33,590 nucleotides of DNA from an uncultured Tateyamaria sp. (GTDB lineage: Bacteria; Pseudomonadota; Alphaproteobacteria; Rhodobacterales; Rhodobacteraceae): positions 1-33,590 of the forward strand of contig CAJQRC010000063.1 in the NCBI GenBank assembly GCA_905480645.1. Reading direction: 5' to 3'. Shown one piece after another: positions 26,971-33,590 of this stretch; within the stretch, counting starts at the first letter, position 1; each line of letters begins with the position of its first letter. A program made the translations under genes and the position numbers. The notes under the pieces are model-generated. The model was given only the letters and a program-made list of their open reading frames with translations, did not search any database and was not told where the DNA came from.

Positions 26971-27158
26971 CATTTAACTAAGGTCGTAAGTAATATTATT
27001 TTCAAAAAAAATCAGTAATTAATTTATTATCAAGTATTAAACGACACATACTCGTTGTGATAAAGCGAAACAAGTTGTCCTTAAGGTTAAAAATTAACTT
27101 CAAAATTTTGCTCGTTCAATTACTTTTGCCACATTTCAAATAATTACATAGTCACACA

Positions 27159-27710
27159 TCATTGACGCCTTAATGCTTCTAATAGCTCATGATAGACAGC
27201 AATTCGTTCTTCTTCTGTCAGAAATGCACCAATCTCAACTTCGCGGCCTTTGCCTTTGAGTGTAACATAATGCGGCAGTGGACCCTGATCATCGTATTTA
27301 GTAACTTGGGTCCAATACCTATTACAAACCCACTCCCTAATTTTTCCATTTGCGTCGGTCCGCGCTAGGTGCGTTTCATCTAATGAGAGAGTTAACTTTT
27401 CAAAAATCTGACGAGATTGTTGGTTTTGTTTGAGTGCAAAGTATATGCCCCAAACAGCCAGCAACAGAAATGGTAATAAGCCCCATAAAACTGCGCTTCC
27501 CAACAATGGAAATGCTGGAATGAGTATTAAGATAAATGTTATTAGCACAAAAGCGACAAAGCCGTGTTTAGATAAAGAGTTATGAGGCCAAAGCTGTAGC
27601 TCTTGCACGTCCGCGTTATCGTGATTAGTCCATTGGTAGGGCATACCTATTGATATAGTCGAACCAAAAGGACTGTCTATTGGCAGGTTGTCGCGGGTTC
27701 TGGCAGCCAT
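27159..27710 (-). CDS. DUF2244 integral membrane protein
   Basis: A 183 aa protein of the DUF2244 family. After a variable start come QLWPHNSLSKHGFVAF and two adjacent membrane helices (about residues 50-92), then a soluble tail with SLDETHLARTD, EWVCNRYWTQV and GKGREVEIGAFLTEEER. The function is unknown. It commonly lies near cytochrome oxidase genes in alphaproteobacteria, as here downstream of ctaD. The start is uncertain: the ATG at 27710 gives the full frame, but many relatives begin MPY(x)W, which would be the ATG at 27644. Neither has a clear ribosome binding site. A strong terminator separates it from ctaD, so it needs its own promoter. Confidence 0.82.
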   Translation of the reverse strand: MAARTRDNLPIDSPFGSTISIGMPYQWTNHDNADVQELQLWPHNSLSKHGFVAFVLITFILILIPAFPLLGSAVLWGLLPFLLLAVWGIYFALKQNQQSRQIFEKLTLSLDETHLARTDANGKIREWVCNRYWTQVTKYDDQGPLPHYVTLKGKGREVEIGAFLTEEERIAVYHELLEALRRQ

Positions 27711-27820
27711 TTATGAGCTGCTAAAATGTTTTGGCCGTTACTGAACAACACAGGCGCTAACTTAAAAAATGTATTTTTGTGACTGAATAACCCATTAGTA
27801 TAGTCAACTTTATAAAGAAT

Positions 27821-27849
27821 AAAAGCTCCGACTAAGGTCGGAGCTTTTT
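27821..27849 (-). terminator. Rho-independent terminator of ctaD (works in both directions by shape)
   Basis: Perfect 12-base arms AAAAGCTCCGAC and GTCGGAGCTTTT (27821-27832, 27837-27848) around a TAAG loop, with T-runs on both strands. It lies 24 bases after the ctaD stop. Confidence 0.9.
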
Positions 27850-27872
27850 AATAAGAACCCCTACTAGGTTAT

Positions 27873-29546
27873 TTAGTGTGAGTGCTGCTTATCCCACTCT
27901 TCCTGCTTTGGCAGGATTTCGAAAGTGTGCTCTGGTGGTGGGCTAGGCAGTGTCCACTCCAATGTGTCCGCATACTCGTTCCAAGGGTTAGCTTCAGTAG
28001 ACTTTGCACCACGCAGTAATGACCAAGCTACAATACCAAAGAAAAATAAGAACGATGCAAAGCTGAGAAAAGCTCCCCATGATGACCATACATTCCAGTA
28101 TGCAAAAGCTTCCGGATAGTCGATGTAACGACGAGGCATCCCTTGACGGCCTAGAAAGTGTTGAGGGAAAAACGTCAAATTTGCACCAATAAACATCGCC
28201 CAAAAGTGTAACTTTCCCGCCCATTCAGGATACATACGGCCTGTCATTTTTGGAAAGTAAAAGTAAACACCGGCAAAGATGGCAAAAACAGCACCAAGGG
28301 ACATAACATAGTGGAAATGCGCAACCACGTAATATGTGTCGTGATAATACCGGTCTACTGCTGCTTGGCTAAGAACAATGCCTGTTACGCCACCTACGGT
28401 AAACAAAAACAGGAACCCAAATGCCCAAAGCATAGGTGTTTTCAATTCAACTGATCCGCCCCACATGGTAGCAATCCAACTAAAGACCTTCACTCCAGTG
28501 GGGACGGCAATGACCATAGTTGCCAACATAAAATAGGCTTGCTGGTTAATTGACATCCCAACTGTATACATGTGGTGAGCCCATACAACAAAACCTAAGG
28601 CTCCAATTGCTATGATAGCCCACACCATCGGCAGATAGCCGAAGATAGGTTTACGTGAAAAAGTTGCAATTACGTGGCTAATGATGCCGAAACCTGGTAG
28701 AATAATAATGTAAACTTCTGGATGACCAAAGAACCAAAGAATGTGTTGATAAAGAACCGGATCACCACCACCTGCGGGGTCAAAAAACGTAAAGCCGAAA
28801 TTTCTGTCCATCAAAAGCATAGTGATAGCTCCGGCTAAAACTGGTAATGACAGAAGAATAAGCCAACTAGTTATGAAAATTGACCAACTAAACAAAGGCA
28901 CTTTGAACAATGACATTCCTGGAGCGCGCATGTTTAGAAACGTCGTAATCATGTTTATAGCGCCCAGAATTGAGCTTGCGCCGGATACGTGTACCGCGAA
29001 AATAGCTAGATCCATAGACATTCCGGCTTCGTTGGTGGACAGTGGCGGGTACAGAACCCATCCTACGCCTGATCCCAGTTGACCGTTGCCCCCAGGCGCC
29101 AAAACCGAACAAATCGCGAGTGTGGTACCAGCAACATACATCCAAAAGGACAAGTTATTCATTCGTGGGAATGCCATATCGGGAGCACCAATTTGAAGTG
29201 GCATAAAGTAGTTTCCAAAACCACCAAATAGCGCTGGAATAACAACAAAAAACATCATTAGAATGCCGTGCCCTGTAATCAGAACATTCCATAAATGTCC
29301 GTTTGGCGTACACTCACCGACTGCGGCGGCTGTTAGCCGTGCGCCTTCCATACACATATACTGGACACCAGGATCCATAAGTTCGAGGCGCATGTAAACG
29401 GTAAATGCCACAGAAACGAAACCGACTAAGGCGGATACGACTAAATATAATATACCAATGTCTTTATGGTTCGTAGACATAAACCAGCGGGTAAAAAATC
29501 CGCGATTATCTTCATGATCGTGTCCGTGAATGGCTGCGTCGGCCAT
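27873..29546 (-). CDS. ctaD: Cytochrome c oxidase subunit I (aa3 type)
   Basis: Catalytic subunit of the proton-pumping aa3 cytochrome c oxidase in the inner membrane (557 aa, twelve helices). All metal ligands are present: His93 and His412 for heme a, His410 for heme a3, and His275, His324 and His325 for CuB, with the crosslinked Tyr279 in [14 protein letters not shown]. Glu277 and the Asp123/Asn130 pair of the D-channel ([11 protein letters not shown]) mark it as an A1-type enzyme; numbering is one less than Paracoccus. AGGAGG precedes the ATG. The other subunits (ctaC, ctaE) and the assembly genes are not here, as is usual for a separate ctaD in this group. Confidence 0.98.
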   Translation of the reverse strand: MADAAIHGHDHEDNRGFFTRWFMSTNHKDIGILYLVVSALVGFVSVAFTVYMRLELMDPGVQYMCMEGARLTAAAVGECTPNGHLWNVLITGHGILMMFFVVIPALFGGFGNYFMPLQIGAPDMAFPRMNNLSFWMYVAGTTLAICSVLAPGGNGQLGSGVGWVLYPPLSTNEAGMSMDLAIFAVHVSGASSILGAINMITTFLNMRAPGMSLFKVPLFSWSIFITSWLILLSLPVLAGAITMLLMDRNFGFTFFDPAGGGDPVLYQHILWFFGHPEVYIIILPGFGIISHVIATFSRKPIFGYLPMVWAIIAIGALGFVVWAHHMYTVGMSINQQAYFMLATMVIAVPTGVKVFSWIATMWGGSVELKTPMLWAFGFLFLFTVGGVTGIVLSQAAVDRYYHDTYYVVAHFHYVMSLGAVFAIFAGVYFYFPKMTGRMYPEWAGKLHFWAMFIGANLTFFPQHFLGRQGMPRRYIDYPEAFAYWNVWSSWGAFLSFASFLFFFGIVAWSLLRGAKSTEANPWNEYADTLEWTLPSPPPEHTFEILPKQEEWDKQHSH

Positions 29547-29892
29547 GCGATGCCTCCTGCTTTAAAATTTTTATCGTGCAAAAGAAATAATCGCCTGCAC
29601 CTCTCTCAAGTGTTTTAGCTATTTGGCTCCGCTGCATCAATGGCAGATTAGCATCTTTTGCGGGATGAATTGTCGCGTGTGTGATTTTGAGTTTACCGTT
29701 TTTGCTATGCCGCAATAATACAAAGTCTGCCAAGGCGTAGGTTGTTAAAACTTGTTACAGGTAACCTCCACCGCGAAAAATTAACTTTCTGCTTTTCGAA
29801 TATTACTACGACAAGTTTTTTAAATCATTTTGTATTTAAATCTTTTGATATTTTTCATGCATTTAACTGAAGAGTTTATATGCGTGCATTGC
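29547..29892. other. Upstream region of ctaD and 3' flank of lipB
   Basis: 346 bases without a supported gene. The left edge carries the strong AGGAGG ribosome binding site of ctaD. A minus-strand frame runs through but overlaps the ctaD start and looks like chance. The part from about 29790 to 29880 is AT-rich. No clear terminator for lipB was found. Confidence 0.5.
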
Positions 29893-30549
29893 TTACTGCG
29901 GTTTGGTGAATACGTCGTTAAAACAAATCTTTAGTGCTACATCCAAGTCATTCATTGTAACTGGTAGGCCCAAATCAACAAGGCTTGTTACACCATGGCC
30001 TTGGATTCCGCAGGGCACAATACCATCAAAATGACTTAAATCAGGTTCAACATTTATAGAAAGTCCGTGGAAGCTTACCCATTTTCGTAATCGAATGCCG
30101 ATTGCCGCAATTTTATCCTCAGGGATCTTACCATTCGGTAAACATGGTCGTTCCGGACGTGTTACCCAGACCCCGACGCGGTCTTCACGTATTACGCCTT
30201 GCACATTGAAATTTTCCAATGTCGCAATTACCCATTTCTCTAAAGATAATATGAATTTTCTCACATCATGCCCTCGTTCGCCAACGTTCAGCATAGTATA
30301 TGCAATGCGCTGGCCAGGACCGTGATATGTATATTGTCCTCCACGCCGCGTTTGATAAACCTTAAACTTGTCAGGTTCTTTTAGATCAGCAATTTTAGCC
30401 GAGGTGCCGGCGGTATAAAGCGCGGGATGTTCGAGCAACCAAACACACTCATCGGCCTGTCCTGCAGCGATTGCTGTGGCGCGAGCATCCATCCATGCCT
30501 CTGCCTCGCGATAATCTGTCATGCCAGGCGTGGTTATCCATTCAACCAT
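29893..30549 (-). CDS. lipB: Octanoyltransferase LipB
   Basis: Moves octanoyl from acyl carrier protein to the lipoyl domains of 2-oxoacid dehydrogenases, the first step of lipoate synthesis. The 218 aa protein has the family motifs: [13 protein letters not shown] (residues 68-80), the catalytic Lys146 in [26 protein letters not shown], and the acyl-accepting Cys180 in [15 protein letters not shown]. Length matches the family. Divergent from the peptidoglycan-binding protein gene, with 217 bases between. It depends on carrier protein bearing 4'-phosphopantetheine. Confidence 0.97.
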   Translation of the reverse strand: MVEWITTPGMTDYREAEAWMDARATAIAAGQADECVWLLEHPALYTAGTSAKIADLKEPDKFKVYQTRRGGQYTYHGPGQRIAYTMLNVGERGHDVRKFILSLEKWVIATLENFNVQGVIREDRVGVWVTRPERPCLPNGKIPEDKIAAIGIRLRKWVSFHGLSINVEPDLSHFDGIVPCGIQGHGVTSLVDLGLPVTMNDLDVALKICFNDVFTKPQ

Positions 30550-30766
30550 TGGATTTCTTTAACTTGGATTTATCATTTAGCATTTTATAACGGTGAAGTA
30601 GCAGTTTACCTGAGGTGTTTGTTTCGGCAGTTTCTCTTTGCTCGCAAAAACGATTTTTCAAATATGAATTTATCAGCATGTTTTCGCCTCTTATAAATAT
30701 TTACATTAAAAACTTGGCAAATAGTAAACAAACAGCTTATTTTATTTTCTAATAAGGAGTTAAATC

Positions 30767-32065
30767 ATGGTTTCCAAGATCATTACAGCCTCAACGGTGG
30801 TGTTATCACTTTCATTTATGCCTGTTGACAGGGCGCAAGCAGACAAGGCGGGAGCTTTCGCCGCAGGAGCTTTAATTGGTGGTCTTGTTGGTCACGCTAT
30901 TACCAAAGAAAATCAACGTAAAAAAGCAGCGGCAACAAGACAAAGCACGACGCAGCGCTCTGTCAAACCCAGTGTTCCGGCGACTAACGAAGGTCGCCAG
31001 ATACAAGCATCACTTAATTATTTTGGATTTGATGCTGGAAAGGTTGATGGGCAGTTAGGTCGTCGGTCACGTAATGCTGTTTCCTCCTACCAAGCGTATC
31101 TTGGCTACCCGATCACTGGCCAATTAACTCCATTTGAGCAAACCCTTTTATTTTCATCTTTCAATCGAGCGCAGGCTGGCGGCTACAGTACAACGCAACA
31201 AGCGGCCCAACATCCTGATGGTACCCGCGGACTTCTAAAGTTGTATCGTTCTGAAATGGCTGGAACAACAACTGCTCCTGCTGCCAATGTGACTGTGGCT
31301 GCTGCACCGGCTCCGGCGGCAGTAGAGCCCGAAGTGACGTCAACTTCAGCGTTGCCTAATTTCTTAGATAATGGATCAGGTCCGTCTTTAACTGCCCATT
31401 GCAACATGATCTCTTTAATCACCAATACTAATGGCGGTTTTAAAACTGCTGCTACAATGACAGATCCGAATGCCGCGCTTAACGAGCAGTTTTGTTTGGC
31501 GCGAACCTATGCGATATCGAATAGTGAAAACCTGATAACAAAAGTTCAGGCTGTAACGTCGGATCAAGTTGTTGAACAGTGCAAGCAGTTTGGACCAGTT
31601 ATGCAGCCATTTGTGGCATCTTTACCTGTGAAGCCTTTAGCTTCTGTTACACAAGATGTTGTGGCATTTTTACCGTCTACAGGTATGCCGCTGTCACAAC
31701 TACAGGTTACAGCTCAAATTTGTTTGGGTGTTGGATACCGTATTGATGATATGAATGTTGCTCTGGGATCTGCTTTACTTCTCTATGCTACTGGCGATCG
31801 CGTTTATGCTGAATTGATAGGGCACCATTTGGCGCAAGGTTTTGGCACTACAAGACAAATTGATGCTGCTCGTTTTTGGTATGCGGATGCCTTAAGCGCG
31901 TTGGACGCAGGTTCACCTGCTGTTTTTGCACCTGGGCAACCTGAGCGTACGGAACTGTTGCGTAAAGCTTCCATGTCGCTGGGTATTAGTACGGGAAGTA
32001 TTGCTCCGGCAAACACGCAACCACAAGCGGCATCCCTTCCAGCTTTTGGCATCGTAAGCGAGTAG
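30767..32065 (+). CDS. Secreted peptidoglycan-binding-domain protein
   Basis: A 432 aa exported protein. A signal peptide (residues 1-25, ends AQA) is followed by a glycine-rich helical stretch (GAFAAGALIGGLVGHAI) like a glycine zipper. A basic linker leads to a PG_binding_1 domain (IQASLNYFGFDAGKVDGQLGRRSRNAVSSY, about 80-125), then an Ala/Thr/Pro-rich linker and a Cys-containing C-terminal domain. Its last part (YAELIGHHLAQGFGTTRQIDAARFWYADALSAL) resembles Sel1 repeats. Likely a periplasmic or outer-membrane wall-binding protein; role unknown. AAGGAG stands before the ATG. It is followed by a strong terminator, so it is a single-gene unit. Confidence 0.82.
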   Translation: MVSKIITASTVVLSLSFMPVDRAQADKAGAFAAGALIGGLVGHAITKENQRKKAAATRQSTTQRSVKPSVPATNEGRQIQASLNYFGFDAGKVDGQLGRRSRNAVSSYQAYLGYPITGQLTPFEQTLLFSSFNRAQAGGYSTTQQAAQHPDGTRGLLKLYRSEMAGTTTAPAANVTVAAAPAPAAVEPEVTSTSALPNFLDNGSGPSLTAHCNMISLITNTNGGFKTAATMTDPNAALNEQFCLARTYAISNSENLITKVQAVTSDQVVEQCKQFGPVMQPFVASLPVKPLASVTQDVVAFLPSTGMPLSQLQVTAQICLGVGYRIDDMNVALGSALLLYATGDRVYAELIGHHLAQGFGTTRQIDAARFWYADALSALDAGSPAVFAPGQPERTELLRKASMSLGISTGSIAPANTQPQAASLPAFGIVSE

Positions 32066-32084
32066 AATATTCAATAATAATTTT

Positions 32085-32130
32085 GAGCGTTAAAAATGCT
32101 TTAGATATTTTTAACGCTCGAATTTTCTTG
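32085..32130 (+). terminator. Rho-independent terminator after the peptidoglycan-binding protein
   Basis: Perfect 13-base arms GAGCGTTAAAAAT and ATTTTTAACGCTC (32085-32097, 32107-32119) around a 9-base loop, followed by GAATTTTCTTG. It lies 19 bases after the stop codon. Confidence 0.85.
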
Positions 32131-32189
32131 TAAACGCCTATTGGCATCAGGGACTTTCATCGCTAAAGATCCAAAAAGAGTTGGGGCAT

Positions 32190-32276
32190 GCGGCCGTGGC
32201 GGAATTGGTAGACGCGCAGCGTTGAGGTCGCTGTGAGGTAACACTCGTGCGAGTTCGAGTCTCGCCGGCCGCACCA
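32190..32276 (+). tRNA. tRNA-Leu (anticodon GAG)
   Basis: An 87-base class II tRNA with encoded CCA. Acceptor arms are GCGGCCG and CGGCCGC with discriminator A; the D arm is GCGGAATTGGTAGACGC. The anticodon stem CAGCG/CGCTG encloses loop TTGAGGT (anticodon GAG, reads CUC/CUU). A long variable arm follows, and the T arm is CGAG-TTCGAGT-CTCG. Decayed accessory DNA starts right after it, which fits a tRNA used as an insertion site, although no repeat of its 3' end was seen in the window. Confidence 0.97.
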
Positions 32277-32765
32277 TAAATTTAAGTAAAGGCATACAAA
32301 TTAAATGCTTATTTAATATTTTTTGCTTTTGATCCCAAATATTACCCTAATCACTTTCTGGCATTTAAGCAGTTAATTGGCCTCCTTTTTGGGGGTAAAA
32401 GTGCATTTCACCAGAAGTTACGCATGTGATGTTCGTCCAAAGAGTGATCATTTTGACGAAACTGCTGCTTTCATGTTCGTTATCTGAAAAACAGTATGTG
32501 CGGCTATAAATTTGATCAAAAGCTGCCCACAGAAGGTGACGCCACTTGGTATGCGACGAACTTTGGGCTAATTTTGACTTTTATGAGATGTTAAATCAAT
32601 CCGTAGGCAGGAAAACAGTATTTACTAAACCTCCTAGATCAAATCCTCAAATCTGTCCAACAAGCGCTGATGACAGGCACGTTGGTAATTTACATTCTCG
32701 TGGTAATTTAATCTTGATATCGTAGTGAGACTATGTTTTTTATCATAACAGATTGGGGGTAAATT
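32277..32765. other. Gene-poor stretch after tRNA-Leu
   Basis: 489 bases, AT-rich at the left. No intact gene. The right half carries the possible broken SRAP/HMCES-like frame listed separately (32496-32725). No second copy of the tRNA 3' end and no integrase were seen. Confidence 0.4.
32496..32725 (+). pseudogene. Possible frameshifted fragment of an SRAP/HMCES-type gene
   Basis: A frame starts ATG-TGC-GGC (Met-Cys-Gly, the invariant start of SRAP proteins, where Cys2 is catalytic) at 32496 but stops at 32594. Another frame, open from 32540 to a stop at 32723-32725, reads ELWANFDFYEMLNQSVG and later PPRSNPQICPTSADD, similar in order to the W-A-x-x-x-x-x-L and YNxxPT blocks of SRAP N-termini. 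One frameshift near 32540-32575 would join them. The rest of the domain is absent. This is a weak resemblance, made without a search; the fragment may be unrelated. Confidence 0.25.
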
Positions 32766-33134
32766 ATGTATTTTTCAAGCAATCGTTTTGGAGTTTTCGT
32801 GGCTTTCATTTCAGCATTAATTGTCGGCCAGCAGGCACTAGGACAGCATTCACTCCCTGTTGGTAAGTGGAGTGCTGATCCAAATGACTGTAGCGTCACG
32901 GAGTATGAAACTGACAGCGTTTATTTTGATGAAACTTCCATAACTTTTGCAACTAAGTCATGCGATATAAAAGATCAAAGTGGTTCCTTGATAAACCCAT
33001 TATATATCCACATCGAAATGTCTTGTTTCGAAGAAGGTGAGGAATATGTTGAAAAAATGACGGTTGCATTTTCAGGAACAGATACTTTTCAACATATTGA
33101 TACCGGCCAAGAATACACAAAATGCCCACAATAA
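32766..33134 (+). CDS. Small secreted cysteine-containing hypothetical protein
   Basis: A 122 aa protein not recognised. Residues 1-26 look like a signal peptide (basic NRF, hydrophobic GVFVAFISALIVG, then ALGQ). The mature part has four cysteines, acidic blocks and alternating strand-like segments (GKWSADPNDCSVTEYETDSVYFDETSITF), as in small beta-rich periplasmic proteins that begin with a GxWs motif. GGGGGT lies before the ATG. It stands in the decayed stretch after tRNA-Leu with no partner gene and may be accessory. Confidence 0.6.
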   Translation: MYFSSNRFGVFVAFISALIVGQQALGQHSLPVGKWSADPNDCSVTEYETDSVYFDETSITFATKSCDIKDQSGSLINPLYIHIEMSCFEEGEEYVEKMTVAFSGTDTFQHIDTGQEYTKCPQ

Positions 33135-33318
33135 CTTTAAAATTACTGTAGCGTCTCCTGTGAGAACTTGTGGGTCCCAACAAGATAAGAGAGTTTCTCT
33201 GTGTGATCCTAACCAATTAGAAGCGAGACATGCTTTAGGTAAGTAAAAATTATTAGTGGAATTTCGATGTCAAGATTATTGCTGTTGTCATCGCGTCATA
33301 ATTCTTCGCCGCTTGTAG

Positions 33319-33590
33319 ATATGTACGGGCTCTCGGGAGACTTCCTGTAATTTCCCTGATTTGGGATGGAGGGATGTCTATCAAAAGCATGGCGAAGCTG
33401 GGTTGAAGAATGCCAAATCAATCCCCAGGAATCCTGCCAATCAAACACCAACTGAGATTGTCTAGAAGGTTCTGTATCTGCGTCGCAAGTATCACCTCGG
33501 GCCAATCAGGATCGTCTGGTATTTGGCGCGTTATCACGGCATCAAAATCTCAGACGCTGGCGTATACCGTATCCTCAAGCGCAACGGCCT
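33319..33590 (+). mobile_element. IS481-family transposase remnant (interrupted, cut by window edge)
   Basis: A single frame from after a stop at 33316-33318 to the edge reads like an IS481-type transposase: WRDVYQKHGEAGLKNAK, then PANQTPTEIV, an in-frame TAG at 33463-33465, then VLYLRRKYHLGPIRIVWYL and RYHGIKISDAGVYRILKRNG. The last part is the helix-turn-helix before the DDE catalytic core, which lies beyond the window. The TAG replaces what would be a GAG codon, and the N-terminal helix-turn-helix is missing or degraded upstream, so this copy looks inactive unless the stop is read through. No terminal inverted repeat was identified. Confidence 0.7.

Noticed and set aside
33064-33246. 60-codon frame overlapping the small secreted protein and running past it
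   Set aside because: Its later part looks somewhat protein-like, but it has no ribosome binding site, no family and overlaps a better gene in another frame. It might be the tail of another relic.

Overview
The window reads as a chromosomal segment of a marine, fairly low-GC alphaproteobacterium of the order Rhodobacterales (Roseobacter-like). This rests on protein families and gene neighbourhoods recalled from that group: glyQ and glyS split by small genes and followed by a PEP-binding protein; folB with a C-terminal extension, then folP and glmM; ilvC divergent from two tandem Lrp genes; carA divergent from a GatB/YqeY gene; an isolated ctaD next to a DUF2244 gene; and lipB. Base composition was judged by eye only. 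Most of the window is ordinary core genome. The right end, past a tRNA-Leu, looks like decayed accessory DNA.

Layout. 1-1035: a possible 3' end of a phosphopantetheinyl transferase (+) facing a PptH-type metallophosphoesterase (-). 1036-1812: a sparse stretch with a small DUF1127 protein. 1813-4838: trkH and a ThDP enzyme overlapping by 1 nt. 4958-6694 (-): a secreted SPOR / peptidoglycan-binding / trypsin-like protein whose protease triad appears lost. 6852-11857: glyQ, a one-TM protein, gltS, glyS. 12072-14606: a PPDK-like protein with an altered ATP-grasp half. 14758-15387: secreted cell-wall hydrolase. 15497-18757: folB-folP-glmM with a terminator lying inside the ilvC 3' end. 18873-22187: ilvC (-), then tandem lrp genes and a class V aminotransferase (+). 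22221-24131 (-): UbiH-family hydroxylase and HAD nucleotidase. 24236-24889: GntR regulator. 25141-26970: carA (-) and yqeY (+). 27159-29546 (-): DUF2244 and ctaD with a strong terminator between. 29893-30549 (-): lipB. 30767-32065: secreted peptidoglycan-binding protein and terminator. 32190-32276: tRNA-Leu(GAG). 32277-33590: a possible broken SRAP/HMCES gene, a small secreted Cys-containing protein, and an IS481-type transposase remnant running off the edge.

How it works together. The genes cover translation (glyQS, tRNA-Leu), glutamate and potassium uptake, folate and cell-wall precursor synthesis, branched-chain amino acid synthesis with likely local Lrp control, quinone and respiratory functions (UbiH family, ctaD), lipoylation, and carbamoyl phosphate synthesis. 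I see no defence system, CRISPR array or complete mobile element. The points most worth a second look are the inactive protease-like protein, the altered PPDK-like protein, the uncharacterised domain fused to FolB, the PptH homologue beside a possible PPTase, and the decayed region after the tRNA.
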